Positions 27,720-45,028 of a DNA stretch of 64,000 nt are shown here, piece by piece. Numbering within the stretch: position 1 is the first letter of the stretch; every line of letters begins with the position of its first letter. The translations under genes and the position numbers were made by a program. The stretch comes from Amoebidium appalachense (lineage: Eukaryota > Ichthyosporea), in contig CAVNZM010000009.1 of NCBI GenBank assembly GCA_963693365.1, positions 248,001 to 312,000 on the forward strand, given 5' to 3'. The notes under the pieces were generated by a model that was not told the origin of the DNA, made no database searches, and was given only the letters and a program-made list of their open reading frames with translations.

Positions 27720-28315
27720 GCACGAGCAGTCATGTGTGTGTGATGTATCGATGACAATTGGGTGAACTTTAGTCATGGGCTGAGTTTTGCAGGTTCCTCA
27801 AGTTGGCAGACAAAAAATTAAGGTTTTGAAAGCCCAAAAAATTCCCGCTGATTGTAACTTGCCCTGCCATTCTCTCCCTCATAGCACTTCTGAGTCGATT
27901 TTGTGCAATAACAGCAGTGTTACAAGCAGACTAATAAACGAATCAACAAAAGGTGACATCAGTCACCATAGGATATACAGCAGGTTATTGCACAGAACAA
28001 AGGTTGAAACGCATAAACAGAGAAGCAAAGACTCACCGTCACTGTTGATGGGTGTGATTTTAACACGTAACTCCTGTCTTTCACCGGAACTCCCTTTTCT
28101 GGATCCTCCATAGCTTCCATAATCCGCTCATATGCTGCATTCTTTTTGTCACTTTCCCTACTGAGTTTAATGTCACTCAAGCCACTCTTTATGGATGCAA
28201 TGTCTGATGTGTTGTCCAAGTTATTAAAGAGCTGTGGTGCCTGCAACTCTACAGGTATCCCGAGAGACTGCACCACGGAAAGTGACGCCTTTCTCGCAGA
28301 AGGCACATCCCTCAT
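22180..28315 (-). CDS. R7-like regulator of G-protein signalling (DEP, DHEX, RGS) without a recognisable GGL domain
   Basis: Ten phase-consistent exons: 28315-28037, 26968-26891, 26359-26256, 25687-25531, 25027-24929, 24453-24361, 24133-24055, 23629-23529, 23165-23064 and 22275-22180; about 395 residues. RGS proteins speed GTP hydrolysis by G-alpha subunits. A DEP domain (about 60-150) contains [17 protein letters not shown] and GSDVVNWLL. It continues into the R7-specific helical extension with [33 protein letters not shown] and [10 protein letters not shown]. The RGS box (about 262-385) has [18 protein letters not shown] and [11 protein letters not shown]. Animal R7 proteins place a G-gamma-like GGL domain between these parts to bind G-beta-5. 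Here only about 23 residues (a short helix with [10 protein letters not shown]) separate HRPPPDREK from the first Trp of the RGS box. A missed exon in the 475-bp intron is possible, but I saw none. It is divergent with TMEM120. Confidence 0.92.
22327..22680. repeat. Tandem duplication in the last RGS intron
   Basis: A block beginning aggaaaggggagggtttgg and ending near gacacccgagggggag occurs twice (from about 22327 and about 22483). The copies share a unique stretch of about 95 bp (22380-22475 and 22581-22676) that is nearly identical. They differ mainly in the length of the internal G run, which is longer in copy two. Confidence 0.88.
25219..25408. repeat. (GT)n tract of about 190 bp in an RGS intron
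   Basis: GT repeats with occasional CT or GC interruptions. Other long tracts in introns of the same gene are at about 22967-23040, 24777-24821, 26177-26235, 26607-26763 (CA) and 27370-27720 (GT with CG-rich interruption gcgcgcgcgcgcgcgcg near 27664). Confidence 0.88.
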
Positions 28316-29232
28316 GTTTGCTCCCCAGCGAATCCAAGCTCTGACAGATAAATCCCAGCCTTCTGCCCATTACACTGCACACAACCCCGCCTATTTGAAT
28401 ATAAGTGAAAGCTATAATTTTTTCTGTTGTCGGGAACGCTCGGATTTTTTTACGGCTACTGTGACGTTCATGACAGTGAACTGCGGGAGGCGACGTGCCC
28501 GTGACTGGGGGACAAAACGAAGGCCAGGTTGAACCCGACACACAGGAAAGGTTGCTGCCGGCTTCTGATTGGCTCAATATGTTGGTGTGCAGTGATTGGC
28601 TGTAACTAAATCTCAGCAGGCGTGATTTGTGATTGGGTGAAAAGTCACCAAGTAGAGGTACCCAAGAGAACTATGATAGGTGCCTAATATGAAGCAGTAA
28701 GTAGCTAAAAACAGCTCTATTATACTTTTCGTGATAGCTATGCCCAAAAAATTTGATTTTAAATCCTTTATAGTTCTTATAATGCATACTTGACCCACTG
28801 GACACGAGTATCGGATCAATGACGTTGACGGTTTGACGTCATAGACTTATGACGAATGAGTAAATATCACACAGCTAAAGCGCCGATCTTCAATAGAAGA
28901 AATCGTCTAAACTCTTTGATTGGTCATATTGAAGCTGCAGGTGTCTGATTGGTTACTGCGATCTGCTCATGGCTCATTCCAAATTTTTTGAGCTGCTGTG
29001 ACAGTCGGAAGTTGTTTCTGACTTTGTACTGCACGTGTTTGTTTGTCGCTTGTTTGTTTCGTTTTCTGGGTTATGTTGTAGAAGGAAAAAAATCTTGTGC
29101 TAATAGGGCCTGAACGCTCTACCTTCACTGTTGAGGATTTAGTCGTTTTTTTTTCCCGCTTATTGGCTTGAAAGGTTGGGTTGATTTATAGTGACTTTCG
29201 CTTCCTGAGGATCTTCAGCAACACAATAGAAA
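28316..29232. promoter_or_regulatory. Divergent promoter region of RGS and TMEM120
   Basis: This 917-bp region between two start codons is free of long simple repeats. It has a full CRE palindrome TGACGTCA at 28834-28841. ATTGG or CCAAT boxes occur near 28568, 28602, 28633, 28918 and 28948, several within the context TGATTGG. This clustering suggests a shared bidirectional promoter. Part of it will be 5' untranslated sequence of both genes. Confidence 0.65.
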
Positions 29233-32827
<3,595 letters not shown>

Positions 32828-33304
32828 GTGTTTTCCTGCTTGTGTTGTGCAAAAAACCGTTTTTGTACAGCGGGCTGCTACTTATTGTAGTGTTGTAAAG
32901 GGGGGTGTGGGTTTGTTAATGGGGTGAATGTGTTCAGATAGTGCGGCAGGATTTAGGACCCGAACCTAGCAAAATCATATTGAATAACATATCAAAATTA
33001 AACAGTCAGGCGTGTAGGCAACTTTTTTTAGCAGCAATTGATGATATCTCTGTTATGTTTTTCAAGTGACACCTTTTCTTGTGTGGCTTTTCTGTAGCTT
33101 AGACTGCTTAGACGGATTTTCCAGCCATTGGGCCTTTGAAAAGAATTATGGTTTTGCTCCGCTGTGCGTTGCTGATAAAAGCCTTACAAAACATAATTTT
33201 TTTTGACCACATTGCCACCATCCCTCCCTCCCCCCCCCCGCCCCCGCCCCCACCCCCTTCCCCACCCCCTCTCGACCTCCACCCATCATCTTCTTCCTTT
33301 ATTC

Positions 33305-33345
<41 letters not shown>

Positions 33346-35623
33346 CTTGCCCGCAAGCCGGCCGGGCCAGCCTTAAAATACCCGATGGCATACATGTAAG
33401 ATCTCTAAGCAGAGACGACCCTCCTGTGCACCTCCCCCACCCCAATCCCCACCCACATACCTACCAAACCACCCACCCACCCCTCCTCTGAGGCAATCCC
33501 ACCCCTTCTACATGTGTGGAGCCACATTTCAAACCATAACATACCGCACACAGTCTGTAAAGCACGTGTGTGTGTACCATGCTGTACATGCACGTGTGTG
33601 TGCACACCCCTACACAAACCCACGTGCACTGCACACACCGGACTACAAGCCTGCACACATGACACAAAACTGAGCACATGCATGCCACACACAAAGCACG
33701 CACGGGCCGCCCATTTCACACACAGAACATCACTTGCGCACGCGTACACAAGCATCATCGCGGCGCATAACGTACTATTACCAGAGATCTCGAGGGATTG
33801 ACTGTGGTGCACGCATGCGTGTACGTATGTAGGCGCCGTTGCCCATTTTCATGGTGTTTGAGCTCACTATGTGTGCGCGCCCGTAGGTAGGCTGCTGGGC
33901 CCTGCATTGACCATGTCTAGGCCCATGGCCAGTGGTCATGTCCGCCATCCGACTAGGGGCCGGCCGGCCGCGGCAGTTAGTTTGCCACGCATAGCCACAC
34001 GAGTGATGATGATCGTTCGACCGTTCACTCATAATTGGGTTACATAAGGGGTAAATTGATAAATTGTACTGTATATGTAAGCTCTTTTTTCTCTCCTTGT
34101 CCGCTCATCACGTGCATCCGAGACGCACGTGAAGACGCACGCACGCACGCGTGCGCCCTGGTGACTGAGGTGCACGGCACCACCGTTCCATCAGGTCATC
34201 ACCCACCATCGGGCACATTCCACACCTTCCTAATATGGCTGTCCGGCTCAAGGGTTTGATTTTCCTACATGCTCATTGGTGGCGACAGATCGGATCGCCA
34301 TTAACGATGCTCAACGGATCGGAATAACGGCCACACGGCGCCGCCGTTTATCTTTCGCTGCAAGTCCGTCCGTTGGAAAATAGCTCGTGCACACCGAACA
34401 TGAGCAAATGAGCCTGGTGATACGGTGAAGCGGTTTGATTAGTTGATTAGGAGCAGGGCACTACAAACAGTTGAAGGTTTTGGCAAACCCCACGGTTGCG
34501 CTGTGCACCTTTTGACACTCTTGTAGAGATACGTTCAGTTGTGGCTACGTGAATACTCGCTTGGATGCTCTTATTTTACGTTTTCTTTAGATGCATGCTC
34601 GTATACGTAACCTCAGCTACAGATTGACCTGGGGGATGGAAATTAGATTTTGCGAGAAACACGTGTACTTCCAGAACGAGAGTACATGAGCAGAACTAGT
34701 GTCGGAGTACAGGACTAGCAACGACTAGCTAAGGGACTAACAAAAGGATTTAGTGAAACTTGATGTCTTGACACAAACACCAAGGAAACGAGGAGACACC
34801 AACAACTAGCTGAGATAAGGTAGGCAACTAGGCACTCCAAAACCACTGTTGCCGACAAAATATTAGACGTGTTCAAAAATCGTGGTACTTGCTGGTGTGC
34901 TTGTACCTTGGAGAGAGCTGTTCATATCAATTTCTGTTTTCTTATCTCAGCTGATGTGCGGTGTTGAGTTCGCTTTGGGAACTTTGTCGCCTATCGCCTG
35001 TTGAATTGCAGCTGCCTCTTCGTGCGTACCCTGTTTTCCTTTTGTGCATGTGTGCATGCGTTTGGTTGGCTCGTGCTGTGTGTGTGGCTGTTTTGGGGGA
35101 GGGGGGAGGGAGCAAAAGGAGTGGACGGTGTTTATGTGTGCGCGCACGTGCGTACGTGCGCGGTGCGCGTGTGTGCGTTCTATCAGCGAACATACATTCT
35201 TGGTGTTTATCTCAACGTGATTTGAACGTGGAATCCTGTGTACCTGTGCCTGTATCTATGTGCCCTAGTGCTTAATCAGGGGGTTGAGTGGGTATATGTG
35301 TACGTTTCTTATGTTTAAATGGTTGTGTGCAAGCGCTTTTGTAGCTGCCCCTTCATTTCTAGACGTGTGTGTCTGGTTGCTGTGGCCGTGTTTGTGTGCC
35401 CTACGTGTGGTTATGGGTGTAAGTATGGTGCGTGGGGTATCGTTGCACTTTGGTCAGCATGTTGGCTCTTGCACGTTGGCACCGTGTGCTGGTATGCTTT
35501 GCTTACTTCCTCCGTGCCTCATGTGATGCTGAGACACGCGCGTGTGTACAAGACGTTATGTTAGCTCCCACAACCATTGCAACACTTGCTCACACTTGCT
35601 CGCACGCTCACTCGCACCAACCA

Positions 35624-35673
<50 letters not shown>

Positions 35674-36075
35674 CACGGTGTTATGCATTACACACACGGC
35701 AAGAGCGTCACCCACGTATACAACCGGCAGCTTTTATTGAAAGCATTTTGAGCCCATGTATTCTACCTGTATACGTATAACGTTTACAAATATACACACG
35801 CACGCACGCACACCTACACGAACACACACACCTACATGTGCGTGCACGCACACACGCACGCCCGCACGCATGCTTCTACACACACTTCTCATCCACGCAC
35901 ACGAACACATTCCGCTTCTATGCACACATACACACCAATGCACATGCAAATACACAGACACACACACACTCCCCCCCCCCCCCCCCCCCCCCCCTTCTTC
36001 TACACCTTTACACACTTCGACACTCACACACCTTACCCACGCACTCACTCACGTACACACACATATACCATGCCC

Positions 36076-36106
<31 letters not shown>

Positions 36107-36138
36107 AGGTGCACTGGCATGAGGCCAGCCTACGTGTC
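32828..36138. other. Spacer between TMEM120 and the bromodomain gene
   Basis: A 3.3-kb region with moderate complexity at 33400-35560 and simple repeats at 33220-33345 and 35630-36100. No conserved exon was recognised. The acceptor-like (CA)n-CAG before 36109 implies that at least one upstream, perhaps untranslated, exon of the bromodomain gene lies here, but I cannot locate it. Confidence 0.55.
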
Positions 36139-38507
36139 ATGATGAACTTTGCAGGCAACCCCGGCTTCCAGGGGGACACGCAGATGAGACGTACCCCTTC
36201 GGACTTTTCGGAACAAGGGTGAGTGGGTGGGTGGGTGGACAGGTGCCCAGGCCACACGGTTAGTGTAATCATTGGAAACGTGAAATGAATGAACCATCCT
36301 TGGTCTGTGTCCCTGCACCTTGCATTATGGGCTGAATGTTACATGATTCATTTTTCGGAAGCACATTGTAGGTGTGGCGTGTAGGTGCCGTACACTGCCT
36401 TTGTCACATGCATATGGGTGACACTTGCACCCTTGTTTGTTTAACATAGGCATGTAGCACTCACACAGTTGCGGAAATGCATACATGCACGAGGTAACTT
36501 GCATTTCCTTGTCAGAAGGGATCTTCAAGTCTCTCTGGTAAGGCTGGTCTCGGGGGAGGAAGGCACAAGAGCTTGCACGTGCATGATCTGTGTGTGCACG
36601 TGCAACCCCCGGGTGACCCTCTCTTGGGTGTACTGCTGCACATGCACACACCCCTGCCACCCCCGTCAATACCACACCGACATCCCTTGTGGCCCGGTTC
36701 TAACATCTTCTCCCTCCCTCCCCCCAACAGAGATACAAAGAGGCTACGGTTGGACAGTAATGGGCCTGGAGGGGCTTTGGGAGATGGATTGCCCCTGGGG
36801 AGTATGGGTGGGGGTATGGGGGGAATGGACTTCCACTTCGACTTGGGCATGGATGGGGGCATGGACGACCCCATGATGCATTTTCAGGACACAAACGGGG
36901 GGTTCCTGGGGTTTGGGGGGCCACAGGCAGGGGGCCCAGGCCATTTGGACATGCTCGGGCTGGACCCCCTGGGTATGGGGGGAATGGGTGATGTGGGTGG
37001 AGGGGGGGGCCTTGGGTGGAATTCTCTGCCCCTGGGCAATCCCCTGCAACCGCCTTCGCCCAATCACAGCCAAATACAGCCGCCATCGCCCCTGGCAGCC
37101 AACGGAAATGCCTCGCCGTCACCAGGCGGCCAATCAGGGCCCATGCGGGGCGCATCCTCCCCGATGTCCCGTCTGACCCCGGGCATGCACCGCTACGACT
37201 CTGGGGGGATGGGCCCCAATCCGAGCCAAGGTCTGCGGCCATACAACCACCTCAGCCCATCGCCCATGGCCAACAACACACAGGCACCCTCTCCCCCTGC
37301 CCCCAGCCCCCAGCCCGGCTCGGACCTGCAGCGGCCCATGATGCCCTTTGACGGGCCGCAGGACCGCCGGCCCAGCCCACCCCAAAACCTTGAGCCGGCC
37401 CGCGAATTTGGCATGCCGCCACAGCGCTACCAAGACTCCCCCCACATGGTCGGGTCGCCCCGCCACTCCCCCGACCCGAGGATGTCGAACCGACCCGGAC
37501 CGGGGATGGATGGTGGCCAGTATCCGTCACCTCACTCGCAGAGCTTCAGGAACAATGTGCCACGGCCACGTGAGCCGCCTGGGTGGGGCCAAAGTATGGG
37601 GTCACCGCGTGGGGGAAATTTGGGGGGGTCCAAGGACTACTACGATGGGCCGTTTGGGCCCATGTACGACCACCCGCCCTTTGCCGTGCCCAGGCCCCAG
37701 GTAGAGGTCTGCAGCCCCGGTGGGGGGTTTGATGAGCCCCCCCCACGCCACATGGCCCCGCCACAAAGATCCCCCCACAGGTCCCCCATGGGCTCACCAA
37801 ATCCTATGGCCTTTGCGCAACCTGGCGGCGGCCTGTCCCCCCGCCCAAACATCAAGGGGGAGGCCCCGGCATGGAACCCCAACACTGGGGGGGTTCCAAA
37901 GCGCAAACCCCCCCCATCGGGGCATTTTGCAGTGGGCCGGCCGGCGGTGGAGGAGGCGGAGTCAGCGGGCAGTGGGGGGGACGACTACGTCTCGCCTGCA
38001 CCCATGCAGCAGCAGAAGAAGAAGCCCGGGCCCAAGCCAAAGCCAAAGGCCCCAGTGGATGCCGTGGCGGCGGCGCCATTGCCTGCACCTGCTGTGCTGG
38101 CTATCAGGGCACCAAGACCACCGGTAGGGGCATGCCCGTGCATGGGTTGTGCTTGTGCACTGGGTAGATGCACGTGGATGGGTACATAGGCAGATGTATG
38201 TGCATTGAGAATCAATGGATGTGCTTGCACACTGGAAGGACACACGTGCATGTAAACACACAAGCTGTGCTTATAAGAAAGCACCTGTGTGCATGGAAGT
38301 CAAAGGCACTCACAGCAAGATAGAGGCTGGCATCTTGCAGTCATTGCTACACAAGCGTGCACACATGCAAGCACACACACACACATACACATACACACAC
38401 ACACACACGTGGTCAGCCCTTGGTCCCTGCAGGAGGGAACGTGTACTGTCCCTGCAGACTTGTTAGCAACCCCCCCCCCCACACACACACACACACACAC
38501 ACACGCA

Positions 38508-38548
<41 letters not shown>

Positions 38549-40337
38549 GTTCAATCACACCCGTACACAAGCACAATGCCTTGCATCTGCATGGGGACAC
38601 CCACTAGCCCGTTCTCTCAGCCACTGCCACGGCACACACACGGTGTTGGCAAGTCCAGGGCGTGCATCAGCGCACACTGCATGGAACGATCACGTGTTTT
38701 ACACACCCACTTAACTTTCATCAATTCCCTTTCTCCCAACACGTGCACACACATCGTACACACACTCACTCGCACGTGCGCACACACACACATACACTCG
38801 CACACACACTCTCTCTTTCTCTCCCTCCCTTTTCTGTCTCCCTCTAACATACGGACACACACACACACACACACACACACAGCCGCCACCCACCAGCAAG
38901 GGCCCAGACGATGACTTCCAACTGGACTACATCCGCGACTCTCTCCTCCCTGCGCTGGTCAAACACACCTCTGCAGCCCCTTTCCGTGAGCCTGTAGACC
39001 CAGTGGCCCTCAACATACCGCACTACCCGGCTATCATCACTCACCCCATGGACCTGGGCACAGTCGGTATGAAACACGTGTACATACAATGCCTTGCACA
39101 TGTGCATGCACACACATGCACACAGGCCCATACATGAACATGCACACATTTCACATGTACATGCACATACAGGAACTTGCACACATGCACATGAAAAGTG
39201 CGCACATCCAATGTCACATGCGTAGATGTTGCACACACACATGCACACAGAGAGGCATGCACATATGCAAAGGCGGACACACCAGCATGTGCATGTGCAT
39301 GGCCACATAGGTGAGGCTGCGTGGAGACGTGTAAATATACCGGTGCATGCTTGCCTACATACATGCCTCCATGCATAGATACAATCATGGACACATACAT
39401 GCACACGTGTGTGCATGCATACCTACATATGTACATACTTGCATGGATTCATACATGCAAATACATGTGCACGTGCCACATGCGCATGGGCATGGCCACA
39501 CAAACCACAGATGTAGACACGTGTTTGATCGTACATGTACCTGGGCACGCATGAGTGGAAAGGGTACACTCGTGCACTAGAGAAAGCACTGCAAAACGAA
39601 TGTGCACCACAGGACTTAGAAGACACACGCGCACTCACATTCATACTGTACACACACACACACACACACACACTCACGCACTCACACATACACACAACAA
39701 CACACACACACAACACTTGCATGGCATGCTCACGGAATACACACGCGCACACGCACACACTTGTGCACTGTCTCGCTAAACTGATCATTCGCCCACCCAC
39801 TAGCTAACCTGCACGCATGGACACGCGCACACATACGCATGCACGCACACAAATGCACAGACACATACACGCACACGCACGCACAGATGCACACACGTGT
39901 GCGCTGACTCGCTAAGCTGTTCATTCACCCACCCACCTGCTACACATACACACACACACACACAAACACACACACGAGCTATGTCACTTCCCCCCCTTGG
40001 GCACGCACTGACCCGCTCCCGCACAGAGAAAAAACTCCGTGACGGGGAATACCTTACGGGCCTGCAATGTCTCTACGACATCATGCTCGTCTTTAACAAC
40101 TGCCGCACCTTTAACCCCGCCGGCGACCCGATTCTACTAACGTGCCACCGGTTGGAGCAGCACTTTAACGCTCTGTTAAAGCGCATGCCTGTGTCCCCGC
40201 CCCCATCCAAGATTCGGTTCGAGAAGCAGTTCTGTCCGCACTGTGGGGACTTGAGGAGTCAGAGCTCCTTTAAGCAACACCGCACCCTGTTTTACAGAGA
40301 AAACGGGTACTGGGAGAGACACCCGGTCGAGTTGTAG
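36139..40337 (+). CDS. Bromodomain protein with long Pro/Gly/Met-rich N-terminus
   Basis: Exons 36139-36218 (exon start probably 36109), 36731-38123, 38883-39066 and 40027-40337; about 655 residues, phases consistent. It probably reads acetyl-lysine on histones or other nuclear proteins. The N-terminal 490 residues are disordered, rich in Pro, Gly, Met, Ser and Gln, with a KRLRL basic patch near the start and QQQKKKPGPKPKPKAP (AT-hook or NLS-like) at its end. One bromodomain spans about 504-607: YPAIITHPMDLGTVEKKL, then FNNCRTFNP with the expected acetyl-lysine-binding Asn near 582. The C-terminal 45 residues contain FCPHCGD with later His residues, a possible small zinc-binding element. I cannot assign it to a named bromodomain family. 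The first in-frame ATG in the exon is used; the frame stays open upstream, so the start could be earlier. Confidence 0.88.
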
Positions 40338-43005
40338 CAAAGGAAAAACGTTAAAGGTGCAATAAGTGAATATGGAATACAGCCCAAATTATTGAACTAT
40401 ACCATATAGCTAGGTAGACCCACATGCTTAATGAAAATTGTAGTGATTATAGTTGCACGCGTGCTACTAGGCGCGTATTATAATAGGAATCATGAACGTG
40501 TTTAGGCACGTGTTTAAATGTGCACACATGCTCGTGTATGTTTTTTAAGTGCACTATGGGCGTATGTTCCATTAAGGTTCATGTTTTGGTTCGTTGGTTG
40601 TACACGTGGGTTGTTTTTCTTCTTCTTTTTGTATTATTGTTTTTTTCTTCTTATTTTTAAATGGGTTGTGGGGATTTGATTGGTCAATCTGGGCCTATGG
40701 AATGTACAGAAGTGTTGATGACCCAACCCCCAGGTGGGACCTGTGGGTGAGCACTGGTGTGCTTGAGATTTAATATTAAAGCCCTTCGATGATTGGTGGG
40801 AAGTGTGTGCAAATATGGGCCTGTTGCCGTCTCCCCTCCACACACACACACGCACACGCACACGCACACGCACACGCACACGCACACGCACACGCACACA
40901 CAAACACCACAACCACCACCACCGCCACCCACACACACATCTTTCCTGGACGCTCGCGCATGCGCACGCACAACACATACACTCAGAGAGAGAGAGTTAA
41001 CGTTACGTGATATTCAAAACCGCCAAGCACACCACGTGCACCCCTCCACATGTACGTAGGCCTAGGGAGTCAGGCCTGTGTGTGTATTGTTGCCCAGTAC
41101 ACTGACGTCTGTCAACAAATTTGTTCCACGTGCACAGATATGCAGACCCATTACGGTGGCAACCGTAATGAAACATGCACACACACACATTGTGGTTTTG
41201 TTCTGTGTACATGCGCATGTGCATTGAGCACGTCTGCTGAATACCCAATGCTCCGGCCAAGTCGGGGTCTATTATATATTATTATTTTTTATTTTTTTCT
41301 AAATTTTGAAACGAGTGATCTAAGAAAGGCCTCTCATGTTGGGATCGGATATGGATGTCCTAATCCCCCCCTCCCCCCCCACCACCGCCACCAAAGCTTT
41401 TTTATATTTATTATTCTGGGGGGAGTTCTATTGGCGGGCCAGTTGGCATGCATCTGTATATGAAGTGTGTCACTGGCTACCGAATATTATTAATGCTACG
41501 TAGCGGCCACCCGGCCCTTGCCCTGCGAGACTGAGACTCGCTAATTTGCATAGCCACATATGTATGAGTAGATCAATAGATTAGACCGTGTGGGCACCAT
41601 GCATATGCATAAGAGAGTCTGCAAATCTAGAAGCAAACTCACAATGATATTCTGCAAAAATCCTATACTAATTTGCAAAAAGCTGAAATCGAACTATTCT
41701 GCCGCAAGTAGAATTGTTTCGTAAAAGGCGCAACTGTATGTACACGTTCTGCAAAATGTAGGGATATTTCGTAAAAAGCACAACTATAGCTAGCTATCCT
41801 TTAAAAACTTTGAAATATTCTGCAAGAATCAAAGCTGTTGTGCAAAAAGCACCACTAGTACTACTATGGGGGGGGGGGGGGGGGGGGGGGGGGAGAAAAG
41901 AAAATTTGCAGACTAACTTTCTGTAAATGCAGAATAGTTCGGCTTGAGGCAGCTAGAATACCCCGCTTGGTCAGCAAATTTATTTTGCAAGAAAGCAGGA
42001 ATATTTTGCTTTGAGCTAAATTCTTCTTCTGTTAGCAGGAACGGTTTGATTTGCCAACGACAGCAGAATTAGTCTGCTTGTATCATTCGCGCATTACTCA
42101 GGAAAGGCAGAATCATTCTGCAAACAGCGGAATTCTTCACTGCCGAGTAGAATGGTTCATTCTTGTTTGTTAACCCAAACAACTAACACGTTTGTTAGGG
42201 TGCACGTACAACCGCTACAAACATGTTGTAATCTATGAGCATGCTCATAGTGTTTGTGTGCTGCAGTCAATGGGGCCTATTTGGCGGGCTGTATAACCAG
42301 CCTTTATTTCCAACCTTGGGTGCGGCCAGGCACATTAAGACGAATTCGAAAGTCCACAGTCGTAATGTAATAATATTTTGAAAAAAACATTATAAAAACT
42401 TTGCGCTAAGATGTATTGTTAAAATCAGAAACTCCCATTCCCATTTAGGCGTGGCCCGCCATGACAAGTTGAATGTTAAACTATAAGCTTTAAGTTTTTT
42501 AAGTACATAGTGCACTCACCAGTTAAATTTTAATGCACATCTAATACTGCCTTCTGTTAGGTGCACGGCAGAGTATTTCTTTTAGCGCATATCAAAGGAA
42601 AAGAAACAGACACAGACCCCCTTCCCCCCTCCCCCCTCCACCTCCGCCCGCCCCCCAAAGATTACACGTGCATATCCCCCCAGAGGCACACACACACGCA
42701 CACGCTCACACGGACCCCCCCCCCCCCCCCACACCCCACGTGCAACCCCCCCCCCCCCCCCCCCCCACCCACACACAAGCACCGCAATTCTACGGTCATC
42801 AGAGGGCTATATTCGACACCAGGATTTCATGACAGTAACGGTCTTACCGGCCCAGGCAGTGTTGAAAAAACACTGCAAATTGGGATATCCAAATTGCAAT
42901 ATCCAGACAAATTGATATATCCAAATTGGGTTATCCACCAGTTATCCAGCATATTTGCAGGGTCACGTTAGCCTGCAACATGTAAGGCATGTGGGCGTCC
43001 TCCAA
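40338..43005. other. Convergent spacer between bromodomain and kinase genes
   Basis: A 2.7-kb region, AT-richer than its surroundings between 41250 and 42560. It holds a CACACG repeat at about 40840-40900, a degenerate foldback repeat (41640-42160) and AAATTG/TATCC-type direct repeats at about 42875-42955. No conserved coding sequence was recognised. Confidence 0.6.
41640..42160. repeat. Degenerate foldback repeat centred on a G run
   Basis: The left half carries the motif ATTCTGC at several sites and the right half its complement GCAGAAT. An exact 13-bp pair, CGAACTATTCTGC at 41690-41702 and its complement at 41929-41941, flanks a run of about 24 G (41870-41893). A perfect 7-bp-arm palindrome GCAGAATCATTCTGC lies at 42107-42121. 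Within each half the motif recurs irregularly about every 40-60 bp. Confidence 0.65.
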
Positions 43006-43114
43006 TCAAAACCAGCCACCCCAGGAGTGAGACTTTGCCTGCATATCTTCATTGACGGGTATGCCGGCAGCAGCTAGCATCTCCGCCCATACCTGTGTGT
43101 GTGTGTGTGTGTGT

Positions 43115-43181
<67 letters not shown>

Positions 43182-43755
43182 TGTGTGTGTTTGTCAAGGT
43201 TATAAAGTGGTTATCATCTCATTTTGGTGAACGGATTTGCAGGTTGCTCCTTGAGTCCCACACACACCCATCCACAACTGTCGCACGTTCATGTGTCTTT
43301 GCACTGTTCAGCCCCCCCCCCCCCCCCCCCCTTTCCCCTCCTCCCTACACACACACAAAAACAATGCAGGAAAAAACACCAACATGCATGCCACTCGCAC
43401 ACCCCCTCCCCTCCCCCCCCCCCCCCCCCTCCCCCTTCTCCCTTTCTTTCCACCCCTTCCCCCCTGACTCCACGTGCCCCATATACGCACCTTAATTACG
43501 GCGTTGCTCTTAGCTTCCAGTTTGAGTGTTGATTTCTTTGTTTCCACCACCAACCTCAGCGCCCGCCTCCCTGCATTGGCCCCACTGTCTGCCGCTGTCA
43601 GTGTTGCTTTTGCCTTTGCATCCAAACACACAACTACCGGTTGTTGGTTCTTTGCAAAGGCGTCATATGTTTCGTACATGTGGAGGTCTCGGTCGCGGAG
43701 GGCAAAGAACCGCTCACGCCATACGAGCTTGAGCGCTTTGCGTACCTGTGTGTGT

Positions 43756-43786
<31 letters not shown>

Positions 43787-43835
43787 GGGGAGGAGGGGGG
43801 AGTGTGTGTGTGTGTGTGATTGTGTGTGATTGTGT

Positions 43836-43887
<52 letters not shown>

Positions 43888-43978
43888 TGTGTGCACGTGT
43901 ACATGTGGTGTTGCCGGCCGATACGAGCAAGTGGGGGTTAGAAGGTGATTTAGCGTTTGAACAACTCCCCCCCCCCCC

Positions 43979-44009
<31 letters not shown>

Positions 44010-44983
44010 CTCCACCCGTTCCTTCTTCACCACCATCATCATGTTATCCCCACAGCAATATGATAGGCACTTTTCCAGCCAGATGAAGGTCCTAACAAAT
44101 GCATATGGCCACGCGAAAGGAATGAAACGTCAAAATCAGGTGGCTGACTGGTGTGGGTCTGAGAATGCACGCATGCACATGTTTGTGTCTGTGTGTGGGT
44201 AGAGCACACAAAAATCAGAGTAAGGGGGTTGAAGTGTGCTCTGCTTCGCCTTTAAAAGGATGAGGATTGGGGAGAATACAAGACGTGTTACAAACCAAAT
44301 AAGTTCGAGAAAGGACCCAATCAGAACTTATTCTGATCTTGTGGGCAAGGTGGGATATGTGAATGTGTTCTGGCAGTAGCACCCAGGTGGAGGGGTGAGG
44401 TGGGGAGGGAGAGGAGGTGGGGGAGGGAGGGGAGGTAGGGAAGGGAGGGAGGGAGGGAGAGAGAAAAGGCAGGAGGAACTAAAGAGGAGGGAGGGATGGG
44501 GGAGGGGACCGGGGGGGTAGGGGGGCTACAACTCACCTGCATAAACATCCAACCCTGCTTTGACTCCCTCAACTGCTCCAACTCAGTCAGAAACACCTTC
44601 TTCCTGCCCGTAGCCAAGGCGGACAGATTGGCAAAGTAGCGCTTGAGACGCACATTGGACCGTGCCAGTTGCATGAACTGGGTCACGTCGATCGTTGAGT
44701 CCTCTCTGAGCCCGGCCTGTCTGAAGTCCTGTAGGGTTGGGTGTTGGTGCTTGTCCGTGTTTCCTTGGGGGGGTCACGTCCAACATAACCACATGCATGC
44801 AAAAGATATGCCTGCCCCTTCCCCCGCCTGCCCTCTCAAAAAAACAAAAACAAACGATGATTCAAGAAAAAAGCAACAAGATAAGAACTTAAAGTGCCGA
44901 AAAGGTAATGACCCCTCGACCCTTTTCAGTCCTTCTTCATTAGCACCGTTCGAAGACCAAGATAGGCAGTACCCCCCCCCCCC

Positions 44984-45028
<45 letters not shown>

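Noticed and set aside
37016-38127. Long Pro/Ala/Arg-rich frames on both strands over the bromodomain gene's large exon
   Set aside because: They are shadows of a GC-rich, codon-biased exon whose own frame connects in phase to the bromodomain exons.
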